Below are positions 25,770 through 40,872 of a stretch of DNA of 64,000 nt, piece by piece. The notes under the pieces are model-generated. The model was not told where the DNA came from. It saw nothing but the letters and a program-made list of their open reading frames with translations, and searched no databases. Every line of letters starts with the position of its first letter. Position 1 is the first letter of the stretch. A program made the position numbers and the translations under genes. Source of the DNA: Betaproteobacteria bacterium (GTDB taxonomy: Bacteria; Pseudomonadota; Gammaproteobacteria; Burkholderiales; Casimicrobiaceae); the NCBI GenBank assembly GCA_016861105.1, contig BOKS01000001.1, positions 310,001 to 374,000 on the forward strand, given 5' to 3'.

Positions 25770-27257
25770 ATGACGAAGAAGGCGCCACGCGCACGCTATG
25801 ACCTGATCATCAAGAACGTCCGCGTCGTTCGTCCGAACGGCAACGCGGTGCACGAGGCCGACATCGCGATCGTGGACGGCCGGTTCGCGCGCGTCGCGCC
25901 GGGGCTCGACGTTGCACTTGCCAAGGAGGTCTACGACGGTCGCGGGCGGCTCGCGTTTCCCGGCGTGGTCGACGCGCACATGCACACCGGCATCTATTCG
26001 CCGCTCGAAGAGGACGCGGTGACCGAAAGCCGCGCCGCGGCCACCGGCGGCGTCACCTCGAGCCTCAACTACTTCCGCACCGGCCAGTACTACCTGAACA
26101 AGGGCGGCCCGTACGCGAAGTTCTTCCCGGAAGTGCTCAAGATCTCGAAGGGGCGCTTTCACGTCGACTACGGCTATCACCTCGCGCCGATGGATGCGAC
26201 GCACATCCGCGAGATTCCGGAGCTGATCGACAGGCACGGCGTCGCGAGCTTCAAGATCTTCATGTTCTACGGCTCGCACGGGCTGCACGGCGCGTCCGAC
26301 AAGCAGCGCGACTTCCTGATGATCGGACCCGACGAGCGCTACGACTACGCGCACTTCGAATTCATCATGCGCGCGGTCGAGGACGCGCGCCGGCGCTATC
26401 CGCGCAAAGCGAGCCAGATCAGCCTGTCGCTTCACTGCGAGACCGCCGAGATCATGACCGCGTACACGAAGATGGTCGAGCGCGAGGGCCGGCTCAAGGG
26501 CCTCGCCGCGTACCACGCGGCGCGGCCGCCGCACTCGGAAGGGCTCGCGGTCTTCATCGCCGCGTATCTGGCCGACGAGACCCGGCTCGCCAACATCAAC
26601 CTGCTGCACCTGTCGTCGCGCAAGGCGCTGACCGCCGCGCTGCAGATGGCGGAGCTGTTCCCGCACATCGACTTCAGGCGCGAGGTGACGATCGGCCATC
26701 TGATGCTCGACGTGACGAGCAAGGCCGGCGCGCTCGCGAAGGTCAACCCGCCGATCCGTCCGCGCGAAGACGTCGAGTTCCTGTGGGAGAAGCTGCTCGA
26801 AGGCAAGGTCGACTGGGTCGTCAGCGACCACGCCTGCTGCCGGCACGAAATGAAAGTGCCGAAGCAGTACTTCGGCAACATCTGGATGGCGAAGTCGGGT
26901 TTCGGCGGAACCGAGTACCTGCTGCCCGCGCTCGTTTCCGAAGGCAGCCGGCGCGGGCTCGGCTACAACCGCATCGCGCGGCTGACGAGCTTCAACCCGG
27001 CGCGCCGCTTCGGGCTCAACCGCAAGGGCGACATCGACGTCGGGCTCGACGCCGACATCGCGCTGGTCGACCCGGCGAAGACCCGGACGATCCGCGCGCG
27101 CGATGCCGAGTCGGCGCAGGGTTACACGCCGTTCGAAGGCATCGAACTGTCGGCGCGCGTCGACGCGACCTTCCTGCGCGGCGCGCTGATTTACGAAGAT
27201 GGCCGCGTGCTCGGCAAGCCGCGCGGGGAATACCTGTTTCGGCCGACTGCTGATTGA
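25770..27257 (+). CDS. Dihydropyrimidinase/hydantoinase-like cyclic amidohydrolase
   Basis: A 495-residue metal-dependent amidohydrolase (TIM barrel). Metal ligands are visible: His70 and His72 in VVDAHMHTG, the probable carboxylated Lys162 in ASFKIFMFY, His in SLHCETAEI, His in NLLHLSSRKA and Asp in WVVSDHACC. The C-terminal GRKGDIDVGLDADIALVDP-like segment is standard for dihydroorotase/hydantoinase relatives. The family opens cyclic amides or imides. GGGAG precedes the ATG. It sits between an amidase and an FAD reductase, which fits ring opening followed by amide hydrolysis. The exact ring is not known. Confidence 0.85.
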   Translation: MTKKAPRARYDLIIKNVRVVRPNGNAVHEADIAIVDGRFARVAPGLDVALAKEVYDGRGRLAFPGVVDAHMHTGIYSPLEEDAVTESRAAATGGVTSSLNYFRTGQYYLNKGGPYAKFFPEVLKISKGRFHVDYGYHLAPMDATHIREIPELIDRHGVASFKIFMFYGSHGLHGASDKQRDFLMIGPDERYDYAHFEFIMRAVEDARRRYPRKASQISLSLHCETAEIMTAYTKMVEREGRLKGLAAYHAARPPHSEGLAVFIAAYLADETRLANINLLHLSSRKALTAALQMAELFPHIDFRREVTIGHLMLDVTSKAGALAKVNPPIRPREDVEFLWEKLLEGKVDWVVSDHACCRHEMKVPKQYFGNIWMAKSGFGGTEYLLPALVSEGSRRGLGYNRIARLTSFNPARRFGLNRKGDIDVGLDADIALVDPAKTRTIRARDAESAQGYTPFEGIELSARVDATFLRGALIYEDGRVLGKPRGEYLFRPTAD

Positions 27258-27320
27258 CATTCGCCTGCGTGGCCGCGTGCAGCGTTCGACCCGCAAGTAC
27301 ATTCTCCCCACCCTCGTTCT

Positions 27321-27385
27321 CTCTCCCATTGGGAGAGGGAAGCAAAGCCCCTCTCCCCGTGGGAGAGGGGTTGGGGTAAGGGATG
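27321..27385. repeat. CCCTCTCCC palindromic repeat pair
   Basis: Two hairpins stand in tandem: CTCTCCC-ATT-GGGAGAG (27321-27337) and a 10-bp CCCCTCTCCC-CGT-GGGAGAGGGG (27348-27370). They are followed by TTGGGGTAAGGG. This is the same family as at 16368-16393, 57377-57401 and, in a CCCCTCCCC variant, 57761-57785 and 62583-62610. It lies in the gap between the amidohydrolase and FAD reductase genes. Confidence 0.85.
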
Positions 27386-27425
27386 CAGTCGTGCCGTCAG
27401 TGCGAGCCCCTGTGCGCCAGTAGTC

Positions 27426-28814
27426 ATGCCCATCCACATCGACCCCAACCGCCGCTTCGCGACCTACGTTCCCATCGTGATCGTCGGCGCGGGTGCCTGC
27501 GGCGCGGTCGCCGCACTGGCCGCGCGCGAACGCGGCATCGACGTGCTGATCCTCGAGCGCGACGCCGCGCCCGCCGGTTCGACCGCGCTGTCGTCGGGTT
27601 TCGTTCCTGCTGGCGGCACCGCGCAGCAGAGAGCGCGGGGCATCGACGACTCGCCCGAGCGATTCGCCGCCGACATCCAGGCCAAGGCGCGCGGCCGCGC
27701 CGACATGACGCTCGTCAAGGCCTACACCGAAGCGATCCCGCAGGCGCTCGACTGGCTCGCGCAGGCGCACGGCATTCCGTTCGAACTGGTCGAAGGCTTC
27801 CTGTATCCCGGCCACGCGGTCGAGCGCCTGCACTGCGTTCCGGAGAGAACGGGTGCGGCGCTGCTCGCGCGGCTGCACCGCGCGGTGGCCGCTTCCGGCG
27901 CCGACTTGCTGTGCTCGGCGCGTGCCACCGACCTCTTCGTCGACGATGCCAGGCGCGTGCTCGGCCTTCGCTTCGTGCGACCCGACGGCAGCGCAGACGA
28001 GGTCGGCTGCGACGCGCTCGTGCTCGCCTGCAACGGCTTCGGCGGCGACCGCGAGCTGGTCGCGCGCTACATCCCGGAGATGGCCGACGCCGAATACTTC
28101 GGCCATCGCGGCAACGACGGCGACGCGCTGCGCTGGGCGATCGCGCTCGGCGCGCTGACCGCGGATCTGTCCGGCTACCAAGGGCACGGCTCGGTCGCCA
28201 CGCCGCACGGCGTGCTGATCACCTGGGCGCTGATGATGCAGGGCGCGATCCAGGTCAACGCGCGCGGCGAGCGCTTCGCCAACGAGCACGAGGGCTACTC
28301 GGAAGCGGCGGTACAGGTGCTGCGGCAGCCGGGGCACGTCGCGTTCGACGTCTACGACGAACGGCTGCACGAGATTGGCCTGCAGTTCCCGGATTACGCG
28401 CAGGCGGTCGCCGCCGGCGCGATCAAGCGCGGCGCAACGCTTGCGGAGCTCGCCGCAGCGCTCGGCATCGATGCCGCCGGTCTCGAGCGCACGGTGATGG
28501 AAGTCAACGCGCTCGCGCACGACGACGCGACCGACGAGTTCGACCGCACGTTCCGCGCCGAAGAGATGCTGCTGCCGCCGTACTACGGCGTAAAGGTCGC
28601 CGGCGCGCTGTTCCATACGCAGGGCGGCGCGGTCGTCGATGCGCACTGCCGCGTGCTCGTCGCGCGCAACACGCCGCTGCCGAACCTGTACGCCGCCGGC
28701 GGCGCCGCGCGCGGCGTCTCCGGCGACGCGGTGTGGGGCTATCTGTCGGGCAACGGACTGCTGTCGGCGGTGGCGGGCGGATTCATCGCGGGGCGGGCCG
28801 CAAGCGCGCGTTGA
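27426..28814 (+). CDS. FAD-dependent fumarate reductase/ketosteroid dehydrogenase-like oxidoreductase
   Basis: A 462-residue flavoprotein. The N-terminal Rossmann motif is VPIVIVGAGACGAVAALAARERG with ERD at the end of beta-2. The second FAD region ALVLACNGFGGDRELVARYIPE and the C-terminal YAAGGAARGVSGDAVWGYLSGNGLLSA are as in the FAD_binding_2 family. It probably oxidises or reduces a C-C double bond in an organic acid or cyclic ketone. It is the last enzyme gene of the catabolic cluster and is followed after 3 bp by the WYL regulator gene. Confidence 0.87.
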   Translation: MPIHIDPNRRFATYVPIVIVGAGACGAVAALAARERGIDVLILERDAAPAGSTALSSGFVPAGGTAQQRARGIDDSPERFAADIQAKARGRADMTLVKAYTEAIPQALDWLAQAHGIPFELVEGFLYPGHAVERLHCVPERTGAALLARLHRAVAASGADLLCSARATDLFVDDARRVLGLRFVRPDGSADEVGCDALVLACNGFGGDRELVARYIPEMADAEYFGHRGNDGDALRWAIALGALTADLSGYQGHGSVATPHGVLITWALMMQGAIQVNARGERFANEHEGYSEAAVQVLRQPGHVAFDVYDERLHEIGLQFPDYAQAVAAGAIKRGATLAELAAALGIDAAGLERTVMEVNALAHDDATDEFDRTFRAEEMLLPPYYGVKVAGALFHTQGGAVVDAHCRVLVARNTPLPNLYAAGGAARGVSGDAVWGYLSGNGLLSAVAGGFIAGRAASAR

Positions 28815-29786
<972 letters not shown>

Positions 29787-29963
29787 GCCGCATTCGCCAC
29801 CCGGGCCCGGGCTCAGTGCCTGTCGGGGGTAGGCCGCTGCCGGGGCGCGAGCCAAGCAAGACGCCGGTCGCGCGATATCGACGTAGCCGCATCCCGCTGC
29901 ACAGTCTCGCGCTTTGCGACAAGCCGCCCGTATGCTCGGCTTCACCAACGGCGAGAATCGAGC

Positions 29964-30350
29964 ATGAACAAGCGCAACTTTCTACGTGGCCTCCTCGCCG
30001 CGCTCGGCGCCGGCATCGCGACAGGCGCCGCCGCACAACCACGGCGGCGAGTGCTGATCCAGATCTCCCCGCTCGCCGGCTTCCAGTACCACGCCGGCGA
30101 GGAGCTTTGGCCGCAACTCGCGATCGATCAACCGCTGTCCCTGGTTCGCGAACCGGACAACCCCTTCGACGCCGACGCCGTGCGCATCGACTGGCGCGGC
30201 CGAAAGCTCGGCTATCTTCCGCGCGCGGAGAACACCGCAGTGGCGCAGATGCTGGATCGCGGGGAACAATTGTGCGCGCGGGTTGCGCGGCTTCGGACCT
30301 GGCCGGATCCGTGGGAGCGGGTGAGGGTGGCGGTGGAGCTTAAGGTGTAA
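29964..30350 (+). CDS. Exported HIRAN-domain protein
   Basis: A 128-residue protein. It has a signal peptide with a Tat-like motif (NKRNFLRGLLAALGAGIATGAAAQ) and then a HIRAN domain: ISPLAGFQYHAGEELWPQL, LVREPDNPFDADAVRI, GRKLGYLPRAENTAVAQML. HIRAN domains recognise DNA ends or stalled forks in HLTF-type proteins, so an exported copy is odd; such short signal-bearing HIRAN proteins may have another ligand. It ends 22 bp before cas3 on the same strand and may be co-transcribed with the CRISPR effector genes. Whether it has any role in them is unknown. Confidence 0.75.
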   Translation: MNKRNFLRGLLAALGAGIATGAAAQPRRRVLIQISPLAGFQYHAGEELWPQLAIDQPLSLVREPDNPFDADAVRIDWRGRKLGYLPRAENTAVAQMLDRGEQLCARVARLRTWPDPWERVRVAVELKV

Positions 30351-30366
30351 CGCGATGGGGGTCTGA

Positions 30367-37654
<7,288 letters not shown>

Positions 37655-37739
37655 AAGAAGAAGCGGGAGCCTGTTGCTCCTCCGAGTACCGCGCGATTTC
37701 AATCGAAGGGGTGGTCCGCCCGGCCGACTCGAATTGCGG

Positions 37740-38081
37740 TCAGAACATCCCCAGCGCCACCCGCAAGCTGCGCTCCACCGTCTCCATTTCCTCCGATGTC
37801 AGCGCCGTCAGCGGCCCGTCACCGAATCGCGCTCGATCGAGCGCGCGCGGCTGATCGACGATGACCTGGCAGTCCTGCTTCAGACGGTCGCGCGCCGGGA
37901 TGCTGACGCGCCACAACTTGAAACGCGGATACACCTGCGTGGTCAGCGGCAGCACGATCACCAGCGGCGTATCCGCTGCCGTCAGTTCGTCCGCCTGCAC
38001 GATCAGCACGGGGCGGATCTTGCCCACCTCGCGGCCGCGCGGCGGATTGAGATTGGCGATCCAGATTTCGCCGCGCTTCAT
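37740..38081 (-). CDS. MazF/PemK-family toxin
   Basis: A 113-residue protein of the MazF/PemK mRNA interferase family: MKRGEIWIANLNPPRGREVGKIRPVLIVQ at the N-terminus, then TPLVIVLPLTTQ and a C-terminal helix EEMETVERSLRVALGM. The family Arg-Pro (IRPVLIVQ) and the basic RGEIW strand are intact, so it should be active. It is translated from an ATG overlapping the antitoxin stop. It is antisense to, and located inside, the cas locus between csb2 and the cas4-cas1 gene. Confidence 0.9.
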   Translation of the reverse strand: MKRGEIWIANLNPPRGREVGKIRPVLIVQADELTAADTPLVIVLPLTTQVYPRFKLWRVSIPARDRLKQDCQVIVDQPRALDRARFGDGPLTALTSEEMETVERSLRVALGMF

Positions 38082-38395
38082 CGGCGGCGGCGACCACGGC
38101 CCACCGCTCTTGCGCGGGCGGGAACGGGTTTGCCCTCCGCGAGGTCGAGCGCCTCGCTGTCGGCCGCGGCAAAGTCCTCCGCGACGGCGAGCGCTTCGCG
38201 GCGGATCTTCGGGTCCGCGTAGGCGGCACGCGCCTCCGCAACAAGGGCGGAAACGAACCGCTCCCGCTCCCTGCGCGCGAGGAATTCGGCGATCGCAAGG
38301 CGAGCGACTTCCGCGCGCGCCACACCTTCGCGTCGCGCCTCGGCGTCGAGCCTGTCCTCGAGTTCCTCGGGCAGTCGAATGCTGAAGCCAGCCAT
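38078..38395 (-). CDS. Ribbon-helix-helix antitoxin of the MazF/PemK pair
   Basis: A 105-residue protein. The RHH DNA-binding N-terminus is MAGFSIRLPEELEDRLDAEARREGVARAEVARLAIAEFL, followed by a charged helical C-terminal part (ADPKIRREALAVAEDFAAAD) that would wrap the toxin. Its stop overlaps the toxin start by 4 bases, the usual coupling. A perfect palindrome 15 bp upstream (38410-38432) is the probable operator for self-repression. Confidence 0.85.
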   Translation of the reverse strand: MAGFSIRLPEELEDRLDAEARREGVARAEVARLAIAEFLARRERERFVSALVAEARAAYADPKIRREALAVAEDFAAADSEALDLAEGKPVPARARAVGRGRRRR

Positions 38396-38409
38396 CGGGC
38401 ACCTCTGCG

Positions 38410-38432
38410 TTGTCCGGCATTATGCCGGACAA
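38410..38432. promoter_or_regulatory. Perfect palindromic operator of the toxin-antitoxin pair
   Basis: Two 11-base arms (TTGTCCGGCAT and ATGCCGGACAA) flank a single central T. It lies 15 bp before the antitoxin start. On the minus strand the centre reads CATAAT, a good -10 hexamer. Binding of the RHH antitoxin here would therefore block its own promoter. It is also upstream of the cas4-cas1 gene on the other strand. Confidence 0.75.
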
Positions 38433-38567
38433 GACGGCGGGCAAAGGCGAGGACATCGCTTCGTGCGCCCCATTACCCGCTCGCGCACCGGGCGAACGCG
38501 GTCCCTGCGGTCGCGGAACGCCAAGAAAGTGCGCGGACTCGCCCGATCATTTCGAAGGTTCGGTTCG

Positions 38568-38602
38568 TCCGATTCGGATCATCTTTTCCTCCGATTCGGA
38601 TC
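38568..38602. promoter_or_regulatory. Two direct copies of a near-palindromic 13-mer upstream of cas4-cas1
   Basis: TCCGATTCGGATC occurs at 38568-38580 and again at 38590-38602, 22 bp (two helical turns) apart. Each contains the dyad TCCGA-T-TCGGA. The pair ends 32 bp before the cas4-cas1 start codon. This spacing on one face of the helix is what a dimeric repressor or activator would use. The binder is unknown; the WYL regulator or the RHH antitoxin are candidates. Confidence 0.55.
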
Positions 38603-38634
38603 GATTGGCCCATCCGTCCGAGGAGGCACGGGTC

Positions 38635-40362
38635 ATGGCGGACGAAACGCTTCCTGAATCGACGGCGCAGCCCGAGCTGCCGCTGCCTTTCCCCGAGCTG
38701 GCGCGCGATCTGCCGCTGCTGCCGGCGCGCATGCTCAACGAGTACCAGTACTGCCCGCGGCTCGCGTATCTGGAGTGGGTGCAGGGCGAGTGGGCCGATT
38801 CGGCCGACACCGTCGAGGGCCGCAACGTGCACCGGCGCGTGGACAAGCCCGCCGGCGAGCTGCCGCCGGCGGCGGAGCTTCCGCCCGAGGAGAAGCTGCA
38901 CGCGCGTTCGATCACGCTGTCGAGCAACCGGCTCGGGCTGATCGCGAAGATGGATCTGGTGGAGGCCGAAGACGGCTTCGTCGTGCCGGTGGACTACAAG
39001 CGCGGCAAGCGGCCGCACGTGGCCGGCGGCGCGTACGACCCGGAGCGCGTGCAGCTTTGCGCGCAGGCGCTGATCCTGGAGGAGCACGGCTATCGCGTGC
39101 GCGAAGGGGTGCTGTATTTCGCCGGTAGCCGCGAGCGCGTGCGCGTGGAGTTCGACGACGCGCTGCGCGCGCTGACGCGCAACGCGATCGACGGCCTGCG
39201 GCTGGTGGCCGCCGGCGGCACGATCCCGCCGCCGCTGGTGGACAGCCCCAAGTGCCCGCGCTGCTCGCTGGTCGGCATCTGCCTGCCGGACGAAGTGAAC
39301 TTCCTGAAGCGTGAAGACACGCCGCCGCGGCCGCTGGCCGTCGGCCGCGACGAGGCGATGCCCGTCTACGTGCAGGCGCAGCGCGCGAAGGTGAGCAAGA
39401 ACGGCGAAACGCTGGAGGTTTCGATCGACGACGAGAAGGTCTCTGGCGCGCGGCTGGCGGAGGTGTCGCAGCTCGTGCTGATGGGTAACGTTTACGTCAC
39501 CACGCCGACGCTGCACGCGCTGATGGAGCGCGAGATCACCGTCTCCTGGCACAGCTACGGCGGCTGGTTCATCGGCCACACGATCGGCACCGGCCACAAG
39601 AACGTCGAGCTGCGTACCGCGCAGTACCGTGCCAGCTTCGACGAGACGCGCTGCCTGCGCATCGCGCGCGGTCTGGTGGTGGCCAAGATCCAGAACGCGC
39701 GCACGCTGCTGCGGCGGAACTGGAAGGCGGGCGAGCCACCCGAGCCGCTGCTCGACGAGTTCAAGCGCGACATCGACCAGGCGCGCCGGGTCGGCAGCGT
39801 GGCCGAGCTGCTCGGCGTGGAGGGCAACGCGGCGGCGCGCTACTTTCGCCACTTCAAACAGATGCTGAGCCCCGACACGAGCGGCAGCTTTGCGTTCGAC
39901 TTCGAGCGCCGCAACCGGCGGCCGCCGACCGATCCGGTCAACGCCTTGTTGTCCTTCGCGTACTCGCTGCTCGTCCGCGCGTGGACGGTGACGCTTTCTG
40001 CGGTGGGCTTCGATCCGTACCGGGGCTTCTATCACCAGCCGAGATACGGCCGGCCGGCGCTGGCGCTCGATCTGATGGAGCCTTTTCGGCCGCTGATCGC
40101 CGATTCGAGTGTGATCCAGGCGATCAACAACGGCGAAGTGAAACCGTCCGACTTCGTGAGCGCCGCGGGCAGCGTGGCGCTCGACGCCGACGGCCGCAAG
40201 CGTTTCATCGCCGCGTTCGAGCGCCGGCTCGGGCACGAGGTGACGCACCCGCTGTTCGGCTACAAGGTCAGCTATCGCCGGCTGCTGGAACTGCAGGCGC
40301 GGTTGTTCGGCCGCTATCTGCTGGGCGAGCTTGCCGAGTATCCGAACTTCGTCACGCGTTGA
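38635..40362 (+). CDS. cas4-cas1: Cas4-Cas1 fusion (spacer acquisition)
   Basis: A 575-residue fusion typical of type I-G. The Cas4 part (about 20-225) has NEYQYCPRLAYLEW (Cys40), a PD-(D/E)xK-like core with VPVDYKRGKRP and QLCAQALILEEHG, and the iron-sulfur cysteines Cys207, Cys210 and Cys216. The Cas1 part follows from about 245, with catalytic residues Glu396 (GVEGNAAARYF), His467 (GFYHQPRYGRP) and Asp479 (LALDLMEPFRP) all present. The start at 38635 is chosen because GAGGAGG lies 8 bases upstream; longer upstream frames run through the toxin-antitoxin promoter and are unlikely. Cas4 trims and orients prespacers by PAM and Cas1 integrates them. cas2 follows 12 bp later. Confidence 0.95.
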   Translation: MADETLPESTAQPELPLPFPELARDLPLLPARMLNEYQYCPRLAYLEWVQGEWADSADTVEGRNVHRRVDKPAGELPPAAELPPEEKLHARSITLSSNRLGLIAKMDLVEAEDGFVVPVDYKRGKRPHVAGGAYDPERVQLCAQALILEEHGYRVREGVLYFAGSRERVRVEFDDALRALTRNAIDGLRLVAAGGTIPPPLVDSPKCPRCSLVGICLPDEVNFLKREDTPPRPLAVGRDEAMPVYVQAQRAKVSKNGETLEVSIDDEKVSGARLAEVSQLVLMGNVYVTTPTLHALMEREITVSWHSYGGWFIGHTIGTGHKNVELRTAQYRASFDETRCLRIARGLVVAKIQNARTLLRRNWKAGEPPEPLLDEFKRDIDQARRVGSVAELLGVEGNAAARYFRHFKQMLSPDTSGSFAFDFERRNRRPPTDPVNALLSFAYSLLVRAWTVTLSAVGFDPYRGFYHQPRYGRPALALDLMEPFRPLIADSSVIQAINNGEVKPSDFVSAAGSVALDADGRKRFIAAFERRLGHEVTHPLFGYKVSYRRLLELQARLFGRYLLGELAEYPNFVTR

Positions 40363-40374
40363 GGCGAGGCGGGC

Positions 40375-40668
40375 ATGGACGAGCGGCTGTACATCGTCAC
40401 CTACGACATCGGCGACCCGAAGCGCTGGCGCGCCGTGTTCAAGCTGATGCACGGCTACGGCGAATGGGCGCAGCTGTCGGTGTTCCAGTGCCGGCTGACG
40501 CCGCGCCGGCACGCGGAGATGATTGCCACGCTGGACCAGATCATTCACCATGCCGACGATCACGTACTGGTGATCGACATCGGCCTGGCCGAGCGGGTCG
40601 AGCCGAAGGTGGTGAGCCTCGGCAAGCGTTCGTTCGAGCCTGTGGCGCGCGAGCCGGTGATCGTGTGA
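40375..40668 (+). CDS. cas2: Cas2
   Basis: A 97-residue ferredoxin-fold protein. The first strand is LYIVTYDIGDPKRWRAVF with the conserved Asp11. FKLMHGYGEWAQLSVFQCRL and a C-terminal DDHVLVIDIGLAERV follow. It forms the Cas1-Cas2 integrase core and is adjacent to the fusion gene and the array. It ends 204 bp before the first repeat. Confidence 0.96.
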   Translation: MDERLYIVTYDIGDPKRWRAVFKLMHGYGEWAQLSVFQCRLTPRRHAEMIATLDQIIHHADDHVLVIDIGLAERVEPKVVSLGKRSFEPVAREPVIV

Positions 40669-40872
40669 TTCTCGCCGCCGCGGCGCGAGCGGTCGGGTGC
40701 GGCAAGCTGCCGCCACGAGCGCTCGCGACGGTGCAAGTTCTTTAACAATCTGGAGAATCTGCGGCCGGTGCCGCCGCCGGCGCCGTTCTTGTCTACACTT
40801 GCCGCGCGTTCTGCGCCAGCGCTCGCATCGCGGTTTGCGGGGTCAAGCCGGATGCGGATCGGCAAGCGAGCA
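40669..40872 (+). promoter_or_regulatory. CRISPR leader
   Basis: 204 bp between the cas2 stop and the first repeat. The handle-like 3' end of the repeat (ATTGAAGC) and the terminal decay of repeats on the far side both place the leader here, with transcription on the plus strand. It contains a boxA-like sequence (40737-40749). It also has a TACACT hexamer at 40792-40797 that might be a -10, though no good -35 is seen. No gene is present. Confidence 0.75.
40737..40749 (+). promoter_or_regulatory. boxA-like antitermination site in the CRISPR leader
   Basis: GTTCTTTAACAAT matches the boxA core of ribosomal RNA leaders (CTTTAACAAT), the RNA site for NusB/NusE. It lies 124 bp upstream of the first repeat on the same strand. 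For it to work, transcription must start upstream of it, either from cas2 read-through or from an unseen promoter at the cas2 end. Confidence 0.6.

Noticed and set aside
38410..38634. Upstream extension of the cas4-cas1 frame to an ATG at 38410
   Set aside because: It would run through the TA operator and give an unconserved Arg/Pro-rich leader; the ATG at 38635 has a GAGGAGG site and starts close to the Cas4 domain.
40669..40872. A strong sigma-70 promoter in the leader
   Set aside because: TACACT at 40792 lacks a good -35 at proper spacing; not enough to call a promoter.
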